8,222 nucleotides of DNA from Nitrososphaerota archaeon (lineage in GTDB: Archaea; Thermoproteota; Nitrososphaeria; Nitrososphaerales; CADDZS01), in assembly GCA_027886785.1 (NCBI GenBank), contig JAPCJV010000063.1, forward strand, positions 1 to 8,222. The letters are read 5' to 3'. The notes below the pieces were generated by a model. That model did no database searches, was not told where the DNA came from, and saw only the letters and a program-made list of their open reading frames with translations. The translations under genes were made by a program, and so were the position numbers. Shown piece by piece: positions 1 through 5,816 of the stretch. How positions within the stretch are numbered: position 1 is the first letter of the stretch; each line of letters begins with the position of its first letter.

Positions 1-63
1 AAGGAGATACTTGTCTCGGGTGTCAAACAGGAATATTAGTAATCATAGTCATTTTGAGTTGAG

Positions 64-204
64 ATGTTTATGATCCATAACGATCGAATAGTCAGCACGG
101 ATTTTCACCCGAGCGATTTCGAAAAACGAAAGAATCCCACAATGGATGAACACCGGTACGATCATGATCATGTTATTATCGGGGACAAGCTTCGGCAAAA
201 GTAG
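64..204 (+). CDS. Possible small protein, 46 aa, unknown function
   Basis: An ATG-to-TAG frame gives a 46-residue, very polar peptide starting MFMIHNDRIV. It has a His/Asp-rich middle (RYDHDHV, residues 31-37) and no membrane segment. The composition is protein-like rather than biased, but at this length an open frame can occur by chance. I see neither a clear TATA-like box at the right distance nor a Shine-Dalgarno motif. An internal ATG at residue 3 is an alternative start. I do not recognise a family. The His/Asp cluster might bind metal, which is only a guess. The downstream neighbours on the other strand look like decayed coding sequence, so this could also be a remnant. Confidence 0.25.
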   Translation: MFMIHNDRIVSTDFHPSDFEKRKNPTMDEHRYDHDHVIIGDKLRQK

Positions 205-213
205 GACGGGGCG

Positions 214-450
214 TTATGAACTGATTTCTTTTGTGGAGTCACCAATTTTTTGAATCTTTTGCTCTAAATCGTCCATCGCGCTTTAACGACAGATTCCATC
301 TATCACTGTTTGAGGTTCATAGGATGATTTTGTAAGATACCTGCAAGCACTCTCCTCATAGTGAGCTAAGCGAGGCAAGGGGAATCTAGTTCCAAGGATT
401 GGTGCTAAATTCCTACACTGGAAAAAATAAGAAAAGATCACGTACCACTC
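214..450 (-). pseudogene. Possible decayed coding sequence, lower fragment
   Basis: On the minus strand one frame is open for 55 codons (450 down to 286), meets a TAA at 283-285, and continues in the same frame to a second stop at 214-216. The first part includes LAPILGTRFP and RYLTKSSYEPQ and has a possible GTG start at 441. The part after the TAA starts MDDLEQKIQKIGDSTKEISS and is a charged, coiled-coil-like 20-residue tail. Reading through the stop gives one plausible C-terminus. No family is recognised. It directly follows, with a 13-base overlap, the better supported remnant at 438-748, so both may derive from one longer gene. Random open frames of this size are common, so support is weak. 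Confidence 0.22.
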
Positions 451-748
451 TTAAGCAGTTTTGCGATCATACGTTGCATAATTGTGGTTATGGACTTATT
501 TGGTGTTAATACTGGCGCCGGAAATGGTCTTGTGATTTGCAAAAGTGTTTCACTAGCATAAGGTAGATCTGCTGTTCCAAATACATCTATGTGGAGCTGA
601 AGTTAGAGCAATTGGGCTCCGTTATGGCTCGCGATTACTTTGACTCTCTTGATCAAAGTGCCACCTCTTCAATCAATAACGATGCAATAGGTCCTTTCAA
701 CGCCATATTTCCGGCAACCAAGCCGTCTGGTTGATCCTGATCATTCAT
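438..748 (-). pseudogene. Frameshifted and nonsense-broken gene remnant, unknown family
   Basis: From an ATG at 748 the frame runs 31 codons (MNDQDQPDGLVAGNMALKGP, then IASLLIEEVAL) to a TGA at 653-655. Adding one T to the TTT run at 655-657 removes this stop and joins the next frame, which reads IKRVKVIASHNGAQLL, meets a TAA at 603-605, then continues for 54 codons through HIDVFGTADLPYASETLLQI to a TGA at 438-440. The repaired product would be about 105 residues with ordinary globular composition. I do not recognise it. The ATG lies only about 14 nt from the TATA-like box at 758-765, so either Met15 (706) was the true start or that box serves only the divergent Hsp20 gene. Confidence 0.4.
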
Positions 749-757
749 GACATAGAC

Positions 758-765
758 GTATATAG
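758..765 (+). promoter_or_regulatory. TATA-like box of the Hsp20 gene
   Basis: GTATATAG is centred about 27 nt upstream of the GTG at 789, the usual archaeal distance from box A to the transcription start. This predicts a start at about 788-790, hence a leaderless mRNA from the GTG or a roughly 10-nt leader to the ATG at 798. The box is almost symmetrical and flanked by ACGT on both sides, so it could also be read on the other strand. No heat-shock operator was recognised. Confidence 0.5.
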
Positions 766-788
766 TACGTAATACCCATTACAACGTA

Positions 789-1334
789 GTGAATTTTATG
801 AGTACCAGAAGCACAGCCAACAAAAAGAGTCAAGTCTTACAAGTCTCCCCAAAGACCGGCATCGCATCAGCTACTTCGCAGCCCAGCGGCCTAACAAGAG
901 GTTTCGACAATATTTTTGACGATTTTCGAAATTCTTTCAATGAAATGATCGCGCCATTCACTCCTCTTACGACTCTACCAGGATCCATGAACGAACTTCC
1001 GACAAGATACGCTTTCGTAGATCTGGTTGACAATGGTGACCAATATGTAGTCACCGCGGAGCTTCCGGGCTTCAACAAGGATGACGTTGACGTCCAGGTG
1101 AACAAGGAAGGGTTGCTCATCAGGGCAGAAACGAAGAATCAGACCGATCAGAAAGGAAAGAACTACCTCCACAGGGAGAGAGCGTACTCATCTTTCGAGA
1201 GAGTTATCGGCTTTCCTGAAGAAGTGAACCCCTCCAAGGTCGAAGGACAAATGAAGGACGGGATTCTAGAAATCAGGATCTCTAAACGAGAGGCAAAGCC
1301 AGAAGAAAGATTGACCAAGGTCTCTCTCCGTTAA
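789..1334 (+). CDS. Small heat-shock protein, Hsp20/alpha-crystallin family
   Basis: An ATP-independent cytosolic chaperone that forms oligomers and holds unfolding proteins for refolding by other chaperones. The 181-residue length is normal for the family. A Ser/Thr/Gln-rich, probably disordered N-terminal arm (1-70) is followed by the alpha-crystallin domain (about 72-166). Family hallmarks are TAELPGFNKDDVDVQV (89-104), the FERVIGFPEEV strand region (136-146) and QMKDGILEIRI (154-164), which is the GxL-type motif. The C-terminal TKVSLR has a V-x-L that resembles the I-x-I/V motif used in oligomer assembly. The GTG at 789 and the ATG at 798 (Met4) are both possible starts. The TATA-like box at 758-765 places transcription initiation right at 789, so the precise start is undecided. 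It is a single-gene unit with a terminator at 1345-1402. Confidence 0.93.
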   Translation: MNFMSTRSTANKKSQVLQVSPKTGIASATSQPSGLTRGFDNIFDDFRNSFNEMIAPFTPLTTLPGSMNELPTRYAFVDLVDNGDQYVVTAELPGFNKDDVDVQVNKEGLLIRAETKNQTDQKGKNYLHRERAYSSFERVIGFPEEVNPSKVEGQMKDGILEIRISKREAKPEERLTKVSLR

Positions 1335-1344
1335 GCACGAGAAT

Positions 1345-1402
1345 GGATAGATGCAATTCCTTTGCATCTCCATCCTTTCCTTCCCTAATTTTTTCTTTTT
1401 TC
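1345..1402 (+). terminator. Hairpin plus T-tract downstream of Hsp20
   Basis: A perfect 8-bp stem (AGATGCAA, 1349-1356, with TTGCATCT, 1362-1369) encloses a 5-nt loop and extends outward by GGAT/ATCC across a small bulge. It is followed by a T-rich stretch including TTTTTTCTTTTTTCT at about 1389-1403. It begins 11 nt after the Hsp20 stop. Archaeal termination needs mainly the T-tract; the hairpin is an additional feature. Confidence 0.7.
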
Positions 1403-1432
1403 TACCTAAGTTCACCTTTAGCTATTCCTTTC

Positions 1433-1790
1433 TCACGTTTGTTGGATAGTTTGAGGAAACTCTGACATCTCAAACCCCTTCATGACCTCGATCCCTGCAA
1501 CAGTTACAAACTTACGAAGATCCTTATTCTCGAAGATATGCTTCCAGAGAATTTGATTAGAGAGGATTGGAAAAGAAATCGAATCCGTGATCAAAGGCCG
1601 TGCGAACGTCTTGCACAGGGTATATCCTACCACACTTATTGCATCTTGCTCCCACATTGATGGCATTCCGTCCGAGTTTACTGGGAATTTTGTCCACACC
1701 TTTAACATTCGGAAAGAACCGAGTACCGTTACAGTATTCGCCATTCGCTAATCTATTTGCACAACTGTATGCATGAAGTATCTTAGGCAT
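1433..1790 (-). pseudogene. Frameshifted small zinc-ribbon-like protein
   Basis: From the ATG at 1790 the frame begins MPKILHAYSCANRLANGEYC and holds Cys10, Cys20, and a C-N-K-C-G pair at about residues 53-56, a typical zinc-ribbon layout. It stops at 1557-1559 after DFFSNPL. In the next frame the sequence continues as NQILWKHIFENKDLRKFV and ends with VAGIEVMKGFEMSEF at the stop at 1433-1435. The switch lies in a CT repeat (AGAGAG on the plus strand, 1559-1564): adding one CT, or removing one base, joins both halves into about 120 residues. An A/T-rich box at 1812-1820 sits about 26 nt upstream of the ATG, which supports this start. I infer a zinc-binding protein of unknown role, either truncated to 77 residues, phase-variable, or affected by a sequencing error. 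It faces the Hsp20 gene tail to tail. Confidence 0.5.
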
Positions 1791-1848
1791 CGTGATGTGA
1801 TAGCGTATTTCGAATTTTAGTCTTGGGGTGTACACCGCGTGAGTCCAC

Positions 1849-1859
1849 CTTATTACTAA
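1849..1859 (+). promoter_or_regulatory. TATA-like box of the small membrane protein gene
   Basis: CTTATTACTAA is centred about 26 nt before the ATG at 1879, the spacing expected for a leaderless archaeal transcript. Confidence 0.4.
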
Positions 1860-1878
1860 CTCCGATGTCTTTCGACAT

Positions 1879-2100
1879 ATGCAAAACAAAATGGAATCAA
1901 AAAATATAGCTGTTGCGGGAACTTGGGCTTTCGTAATCGTGGTAAGCATCGGTTACTTTTGGAATGGACTGGGTACATTTCTTTTGTACCTAATTTTGTT
2001 CACGCTAGCGATGATATTCACGGGAGTGCTTGCGTTAGCGCCTAACTCAGAAAAAGTGACGCAAACCGACCAAGCAAAGCAGGCCCTAGTCGCGCAATAA
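1879..2100 (+). CDS. Small membrane protein with two transmembrane helices
   Basis: A 73-residue protein of unknown function. Two hydrophobic stretches are visible: about 10-28 (including TWAFVIVVSIGYFW) and about 34-53 (FLLYLILFTLAMIFTGVLAL). They are separated by a short NGLG turn, which predicts a helical hairpin in the cytoplasmic membrane. The tail (54-73, SEKVTQTDQAKQ) is hydrophilic and probably on the same side as the N-terminus. There is no signal peptide cleavage motif and no cysteine. ATG 1879 fits the upstream TATA-like box; the ATG at 1891 (Met5) is an alternative. It is a single-gene unit, divergent from the zinc-ribbon-like gene and followed by a strong hairpin. I infer a small structural or regulatory membrane subunit without being able to name a partner. 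Confidence 0.65.
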   Translation: MQNKMESKNIAVAGTWAFVIVVSIGYFWNGLGTFLLYLILFTLAMIFTGVLALAPNSEKVTQTDQAKQALVAQ

Positions 2101-2115
2101 GACACACTGATGAAT

Positions 2116-2154
2116 GGTTTCCTTATGGAGGGAAGCGCCCCCCATGAGGGAATT
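2116..2154 (+). terminator. Strong GC-rich hairpin after the membrane protein gene
   Basis: A 13-position stem, TCCTTATGGAGGG (2120-2132) against CCCCCCATGAGGG (2138-2150), has one A-C mismatch and two G-U pairs around an AAGCG loop. It extends by TT/AA and G-U pairs on the outside. It starts 16 nt after the stop codon. No T-run follows, which is unlike the usual archaeal terminator, so it may instead stabilise or process the 3' end, or be part of a small RNA. Confidence 0.4.
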
Positions 2155-2225
2155 GTCTAGATAGTTTCATGTGAGCAGGAAACCCGATCAAGGGGCAGAA
2201 TTAAGAAACGAATGACCGAACTGCC

Positions 2226-2232
2226 CTTATAG
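2226..2232 (+). promoter_or_regulatory. TATA-like box before the C2H2-like gene
   Basis: CTTATAG is centred about 37 nt before the ATG at 2266. It would place transcription initiation about 10 nt upstream of the start codon, giving a short leader. Confidence 0.35.
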
Positions 2233-2265
2233 TACAGCGCATAGTAATGATAGGTTTGGAATATT

Positions 2266-2523
2266 ATGACAATTTACAAAAACCCGGAACAAATGGATCG
2301 AGCCGTAGAACGAGCAAGAACTAGCGTCTTTGTCCAAAGAGTAAAACATGCGAAGCTCGACCTTCCCGCCAATAATGACCTTATTTCTGGGCTCTTCGAG
2401 GACTCTCAATGGAAGTTCGTTTGCGCGGATCACATGCCGGCAAGGTTCGTAGACGAGAAACAGCTAAAGAAACATTTCGAAGAAGAGGTTCACAAAGGAC
2501 GCCGCCGGTCAAATAGTATCTGA
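2266..2523 (+). CDS. Small protein with a C2H2-like zinc finger
   Basis: An 85-residue protein. Residues 53-76 follow the spacing C-x2-H-x4-F-x5-L-x2-H-x5-H (Cys53, His56, Phe61, Leu67, His70, His76). This is the classic C2H2 finger pattern, including the core Phe and Leu, but with His in place of the second Cys. The first 50 residues are charged and probably helical (PEQMDRAVERARTS). The tail KGRRRSNSI is basic, which would suit nucleic-acid contact. Small single-finger proteins are known in archaea, generally as putative regulators; a DNA- or RNA-binding role here is inference. If His56 cannot bind zinc, the site would be degenerate. The start is supported by a TATA-like box at 2226-2232. 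The next gene follows 44 nt later on the same strand and may be co-transcribed. Confidence 0.65.
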   Translation: MTIYKNPEQMDRAVERARTSVFVQRVKHAKLDLPANNDLISGLFEDSQWKFVCADHMPARFVDEKQLKKHFEEEVHKGRRRSNSI

Positions 2524-2567
2524 CCGTTAATCTCTGGATTCCGCAATCTCGACTAGGATGAAAGCAA

Positions 2568-2954
2568 TTGCCCACAGATACTGCCGGAATTGATGAAGCC
2601 ATAGCGAGGGTAAGTGAGATAGCAAATCGATTGAATAATCATTTTACGAAAGAGGGAATCGAAAACAGAGTCACAACGAATCAAATCGTCGATGACACGA
2701 TCGCAGGGCCGGACTTGGGAATAAATTCTGAAGGGGTTTCGACAGTTATTGCAGGCAACAGAATCACTTCCCGTCAGGAGGCCGACATTGTTCGCCGCCT
2801 CGAAGAACTCAAATCTCTTTTGGATAAAATGAGAAGCGGAAAGAACCACCAAAGTAAAATTAGATTGCTAATAGATTCCTTCAGCGGAGTGGAAACTGTG
2901 ATCCGTACTTTTTTGATTGGGAGTCAGTTTATCGCTCGGATTGTGAGCCGCTAG
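2568..2954 (+). CDS. Hypothetical protein, 128 aa
   Basis: No family is recognised. The frame opens at a TTG (MPTDTAGIDE); an in-frame TGA lies only 9 nt upstream, so no earlier start is available, and no ATG follows before Met88. An AGGATGA stretch about 7-10 nt upstream might act as a weak ribosome site. Two segments look helical and charged: about 8-30 (EAIARVSEIANRLNNHF) and about 69-92 (RQEADIVRRLEELKSLLDKM, coiled-coil-like). Between them is a Gly/Asp/Asn-rich linker. The C-terminus (97-128) is amphipathic to hydrophobic (VIRTFLIGSQFIARIV) but too short and interrupted to call a membrane helix. It lies 44 nt behind the C2H2-like gene and may share its transcript. Confidence 0.5.
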   Translation: MPTDTAGIDEAIARVSEIANRLNNHFTKEGIENRVTTNQIVDDTIAGPDLGINSEGVSTVIAGNRITSRQEADIVRRLEELKSLLDKMRSGKNHQSKIRLLIDSFSGVETVIRTFLIGSQFIARIVSR

Positions 2955-3170
2955 ATTTTGATCCTAACAGGGAAAAACGCCCTGTCATGAACCTTGGTGC
3001 ATTTATCACAGCTATTGACCAGTCTAGACATGGGTGGGGCATTCACCGTCGATAGCTAATGAGAAGAAAGACCCCGGATCGCAGACGATCCTGTGACAAT
3101 CTGATAACTCTTGCTGACGAGGTGGAAAAATAATTGGACCGCTTCATGGTAGTTTGAACTTTCAGATTAG
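2955..3170. other. Intergenic stretch with two short hairpins
   Basis: I see no supported gene on either strand; the longest minus-strand frame is 34 codons. Two compact inverted repeats are present: ACAGGG/CCCTGT around a 7-nt loop (2967-2985), 13 nt after the upstream stop, and GGATCG/CGATCC around a CAGA tetraloop (3076-3091). The first could be a 3'-end structure of the preceding transcript although no T-run follows. The second has no obvious assignment. I could not fit a convincing C/D-box or H/ACA RNA here. Confidence 0.4.
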
Positions 3171-3271
3171 TGCGGGAGGTGGGATTTGAACCCACGAACC
3201 CCTAAGGGACGAGGTTTCCTATTCAAAGAAACCTAAGCCTCGCGCCTTTGACCAGGCTGGGCGACCCCCGC
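3171..3271 (-). tRNA. tRNA-Leu(UAG) with a 16-nt intron
   Basis: Read on the minus strand, acceptor GCGGGGG pairs with CTCCCGC (one G-U), followed by discriminator A and no encoded CCA. The T-arm is GTGGG-TTCAAAT-CCCAC. The anticodon stem is CGAGG/CCTCG. A long variable arm (CCC-TTA-GGG) is the class II signature of leucine and serine tRNAs. Removing 3216-3231 gives the seven-base loop CUUAGGA with anticodon UAG, so leucine, reading CUA-type codons. The mature length would be 85 nt. An A/T-rich box (TTTTTTAAATAAAA on the minus strand, 3300-3313) lies about 35 nt upstream. Confidence 0.95.
3216..3231 (-). other. tRNA-Leu intron, canonical position 37/38
   Basis: The 16-nt insertion follows position 37 of the anticodon loop, the usual archaeal site. 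Its ends can fold with the exon as GGUUUC/GAAACC, giving a compact bulge-helix type substrate for the archaeal splicing endonuclease. The exact cut sites are inferred from restoring a seven-base loop. Confidence 0.8.
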
Positions 3272-3363
3272 AAAGTTAAGATCTAGACCTCTCCTTTCTT
3301 TTTATTTAAAAAAGAATGTGTCGCACGCATTTGGTGCAGATTTTCCCGATAAAGCATCCTTGC

Positions 3364-3373
3364 ATATTTTATA
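3364..3373 (+). promoter_or_regulatory. TATA-like box of the PLP enzyme gene
   Basis: ATATTTTATA is centred about 26 nt upstream of the ATG at 3395, so transcription should begin at or next to the start codon (leaderless mRNA). There is no Shine-Dalgarno sequence. Confidence 0.55.
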
Positions 3374-3394
3374 GCCCGGGGGCTTTAGGCGTAC

Positions 3395-4468
3395 ATGAAA
3401 CTCTTGGAGGTCCACGATAACATCCTTTCGCTTATCGGGCACACTCCTTTGGTCAAGCTCTCCAAAATTGGAAAAAGGTTGAAAGCTCCTATTTTTTGCA
3501 AACTCGAATTCCTGAACCCCGGCGGCTCTGTGAAAGATCGAATTGGCATTTCCATGCTAAAGGACGCTGAAAAGCGAGGCATAATTTCGAGGGGAGGGAC
3601 GGTGGTCGAACCGTCGTCAGGAAATACCGGCGTCGGACTTGCGCTTGCCTGCGTTCTGCTAGGATACAAGCTTATCGTGACCATGCCCGATAAAATGAGC
3701 GAGGAGAAAAAGAGACTGCTAGAAGCTTACGGTGCAAAAGTAATTGTCTGCCCTTCGGCCAAGCCACCGGGAGATCCGGAGCAATATATTTCAGTCGCAA
3801 AAAGAATTTCCAGAGAAACGCCTAACTCCTTCATGCCTAATCAATACGAGAATAAGATGAACCCCGAAACTCACTATCACACAACCGGTAGGGAGATCTG
3901 GGAACAGACGGAGGGAAAAGTAACTCATTTCGTGGCAGGAGTTGGAACCGGGGGCACGATTTCGGGAGTTTCAAAGTTCTTGAAAGAAAAGAATCAAAAG
4001 GTGAAGGTCATTGGAGTGGATCCCGAAGGTTCTGTCTATTATAATGCTTTCAAAGGCCGAAAGAACTTCAAGGCCCGGCAATACAAAATCGAGGGTATCG
4101 GAGAGGATTTCATTCCCAAGACAGTTGACCTATCCCTGATCGACGAGATCGTAAAAATCTCAGACAAGGAGGCGTACTTGATGTCTAGACGGCTCGCCAG
4201 GGAGGAGGCCCTGCTGACGGGAAGCTCTTCCGGGGCGGCGGTAGCAGGGGCTTTGAAGATCGCTAAAAATCTGAAGAAGGATGACTTGGTTGTGACCATT
4301 TTGCCCGACAGAGGCGAGCGCTATCTCTCGAAATTATACGACGATAGTTGGATGAAAGACCAGGGATTTTTGCGAACCTATCATATCAAAAAGCGTCAAT
4401 CAGTCCACCCCCAAAAGCCCGGAAAAAATAGAGCAGGAAGGGTAAAGAATGAAAAGCTCTTACGGTAG
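3395..4468 (+). CDS. Cystathionine beta-synthase / cysteine synthase family PLP enzyme
   Basis: A fold-type II PLP enzyme of the beta-replacement family, which makes cystathionine from serine and homocysteine or cysteine from an activated serine and sulfide. Lys47 in GGSVKDR forms the Schiff base. SSGNTG (74-79) binds the substrate carboxylate. GVGTGGT (182-188) holds the PLP phosphate, and the Ser cluster after Gly276 is near the pyridine nitrogen. Several segments match the eukaryotic CBS core more than bacterial CysK: MPDKMSEEK (98-105), IGVDPEGS (206-213), EGIGEDFIP (233-241) and LPDRGERYLSKLYDDSWM (303-320). I therefore favour a CBS-type activity, although family members are often bifunctional. 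It has no heme-binding region and no C-terminal CBS regulatory pair. The 357 residues end in a basic tail (332-357) beyond the catalytic core. It is transcribed alone, divergent from tRNA-Leu and convergent with the 58-aa gene. Confidence 0.9.
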   Translation: MKLLEVHDNILSLIGHTPLVKLSKIGKRLKAPIFCKLEFLNPGGSVKDRIGISMLKDAEKRGIISRGGTVVEPSSGNTGVGLALACVLLGYKLIVTMPDKMSEEKKRLLEAYGAKVIVCPSAKPPGDPEQYISVAKRISRETPNSFMPNQYENKMNPETHYHTTGREIWEQTEGKVTHFVAGVGTGGTISGVSKFLKEKNQKVKVIGVDPEGSVYYNAFKGRKNFKARQYKIEGIGEDFIPKTVDLSLIDEIVKISDKEAYLMSRRLAREEALLTGSSSGAAVAGALKIAKNLKKDDLVVTILPDRGERYLSKLYDDSWMKDQGFLRTYHIKKRQSVHPQKPGKNRAGRVKNEKLLR

Positions 4469-4503
4469 AGCCTTTCACTCAGAAAAACAGTAACTGAACG
4501 GTT

Positions 4504-4680
4504 CTAACCCAGATTCAGGTCTGGGAAGGATGCTTGAGAGACTCCGAGTTCTGCTTGAAGAGATCGGATTCTCGTCGCATACTTTACCATGTCAGTATTG
4601 TTGTTCTGGACCTTCGCGATCCTATATGCCTTCCATGTCTTCCTTAACGCGCCCCATGTTTGACCGGTTGTGTAAGCCAT
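4504..4680 (-). CDS. Small protein, 58 aa, unknown function
   Basis: ATG-to-TAG on the minus strand. The sequence starts MAYTTGQTWGALRKTWKAYR and continues as a basic, helix-favouring peptide (IAKVQNNNTDMVKYATRIRS), then QAELGVSQASFPDLNLG. It has well-mixed composition, two tryptophans, no cysteine and no membrane segment; the first 45 residues look like one or two amphipathic helices rich in Lys/Arg. It reads much more like a real gene than a chance frame. I do not recognise a named family. Its stop lies 35 nt from the convergent PLP-enzyme stop. The upstream region has an inverted repeat (AAACAA-N6-TTGTTT, 4706-4723) at the distance where a promoter is expected. Confidence 0.6.
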   Translation of the reverse strand: MAYTTGQTWGALRKTWKAYRIAKVQNNNTDMVKYATRIRSLQAELGVSQASFPDLNLG

Positions 4681-4705
4681 TTGTTGCTTCGAGAACTTGA
4701 GAGGG

Positions 4706-4723
4706 AAACAACAACTATTGTTT
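4706..4723. promoter_or_regulatory. Inverted repeat upstream of the 58-aa gene
   Basis: AAACAA and TTGTTT form a perfect 6-bp dyad with a 6-nt centre. It lies 26-43 nt upstream of the ATG at 4680, overlapping where box A or an operator would sit. A repressor or activator site is possible but not shown. Confidence 0.3.
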
Positions 4724-4963
4724 GGCCGAGTAAAGAACTTTTGACAATTCGCTCCACATCGCTTAATTTTAAGGCGTTTACCTCCCTGTAATTGGGCTTA
4801 TCTCACGCTCTAAAGAGGCGAAAATGTTCCTAAGGTGATATCAACGGAGGGAAAAAAGCGTATGTTTCTTGCATAATTTTGTCACCATTATTTCACTTCA
4901 ACTGAAAGTTTTGTGGCCACTATCGTTTTTTGGCTGCTTGGCTGAGGGTCGTGCGCTTCCAGA

Positions 4964-5473
4964 ATGCTCGCCCTTAAACCCTGCTCTTTCGCGGAAAGGC
5001 AGGTGTATGCCTCTTTCCGTACCTATCTGGCAAAAATGGGTTTTTTTCTCTATCCGCGGGAGTTTGATTGCGCTGGGTCAGAGCATCCTTTCGTGGATCT
5101 CGCGGGGAGGATGGGTGCATTCTACTGGGCATTTGAGTACAAGTCCGAGAGCGACAGCATTTCTCGAGGGCTGGAACAGATTCGAGCATACTCTCAGTGG
5201 TTCGATTACGTGGTTCTAGTTACGGAGAAACTTCTGGACCACAGCCGCAGCAGTCTTTTCTGGGATCTAAAGAACTCGGGAGCAGGCATATGGAATTACA
5301 TTCCGGGATCGGAAAGATGCGTCGAGCAGGTCAATCCCATTCTTCAGGCACCCGAAGCGGGAAACAGACGACATGTAGGGGCCAGATTTAGGGCTCTTCA
5401 GAATCCCAGGAAGAGAAAAAGCACCAATGCCCTGATCGATGGTGGACAGCTGCATCTTTGCAGGTTCGTATAG
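4964..5473 (+). CDS. PD-(D/E)XK-type nuclease candidate, 169 aa
   Basis: The middle of the protein has the layout of the PD-(D/E)XK fold: an N-terminal helix with Glu11 (FAERQVYASFRTYLAKMG), a strand carrying Asp45 (PFVDLAGRMG), then Glu58-x-Lys60 in WAFEYKSESDS, and a following helix with Gln72 (GLEQIRAYSQWF) leading to the hydrophobic strand YVVLV (82-86). A later GAGIWNY (106-112) strand and a Val-rich strand fit the family end. The family cleaves DNA and includes restriction, repair and uncharacterised archaeal enzymes; which job this one has is unknown. The basic tail (149-152 RKRK) could contact nucleic acid. An upstream in-frame stop at 4943 makes ATG 4964 the likely start. The last 20 residues may be altered by frame changes near 5400-5473. 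No partner methylase is nearby, which argues against a restriction pair. Confidence 0.55.
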   Translation: MLALKPCSFAERQVYASFRTYLAKMGFFLYPREFDCAGSEHPFVDLAGRMGAFYWAFEYKSESDSISRGLEQIRAYSQWFDYVVLVTEKLLDHSRSSLFWDLKNSGAGIWNYIPGSERCVEQVNPILQAPEAGNRRHVGARFRALQNPRKRKSTNALIDGGQLHLCRFV

Positions 5474-5486
5474 GCGCAGACTATAG

Positions 5487-5785
5487 AATATTAGAAATTC
5501 TCTGATCGGTTTCTTGCTATATGGTACACCCAATAGATCTATGCAAAGGCCATATAGTACCGGGTTATTCTTGGCCTTATGCCGCGAACAATTCAGTTGC
5601 GGAAGATGCGACAAGAGACGCCGAGGCTTAGGCACATCCACGTGGATCACGCCCATACGAGAGACGACACCTGCAGATGCAAAACCTGCTGGAGATGCTA
5701 CGGATTCTGTTCTGAGCTCTCCAAATCGAAACCCGAGATAGCCTACGGATTTAATCAGTTCCTTAACGAGCAGTTTGCCAACTAA
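5487..5785 (+). pseudogene. Broken HNH/endonuclease VII-like zinc nuclease remnant
   Basis: Two frames together resemble a His-Cys-rich HNH-type domain. The frame open from 5487 reads LYGTPNRSMQ and then FSCGRCDK, a C-x2-C pair at 5598-5609. The frame open from an ATG at 5579 reads RHIHVDHAHTRDD, then C-R-C-K-T-C-W-R-C-Y-G-F-C, and ends with KPEIAYGFNQFLNEQ at 5785. In the endonuclease VII family a C-x2-C precedes an H-V-D-H motif, then a second C-x2-C and a short helix; the order here is the same, but in two frames. A shift between about 5607 and 5640 would join them. Alternatively the 5579 frame alone is a 68-aa Cys-rich protein. It lies 14 nt past the PD-(D/E)XK candidate's stop. Confidence 0.35.
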
Positions 5786-5816
5786 TTCTTTGCAAAACCC
5801 TCTTTTTTGGTTAGAA

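Noticed and set aside
1791..1949. N-terminal extension of the zinc-ribbon-like frame up to 1949
   Set aside because: It overlaps the divergent membrane protein gene and its promoter, and the TATA-like box fits the ATG at 1790.
3030..3130. C/D-box small RNA based on CTGA motifs
   Set aside because: No matching C box with proper spacing was found.
4508..4525. CCCAGA/TCTGGG hairpin downstream of the PLP enzyme as a terminator
   Set aside because: It lies inside the coding end of the 58-aa minus-strand gene and has no T-run.
4845..4876. GGAGGG followed by an ATG at 4862 as the true start of the nuclease gene
   Set aside because: The frame stops after four codons (MFLA) and meets another stop at 4943.
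4869..5219. Plus-strand 116-codon frame overlapping the PD-(D/E)XK candidate
   Set aside because: Shadow of the overlapping frame, which carries the recognisable nuclease motifs.
5284..5440. Alternative frame (RDRKDASSRSIPFFRHPKRE) as the real C-terminus of the nuclease
   Set aside because: It contains stops, while the main frame continues with a GAGIWNY strand and Val-rich strand that suit the fold.
5267..5656. Minus-strand 129-codon frame antisense to the nuclease region
   Set aside because: No motif or promoter; the opposite strand explains the open frame better.
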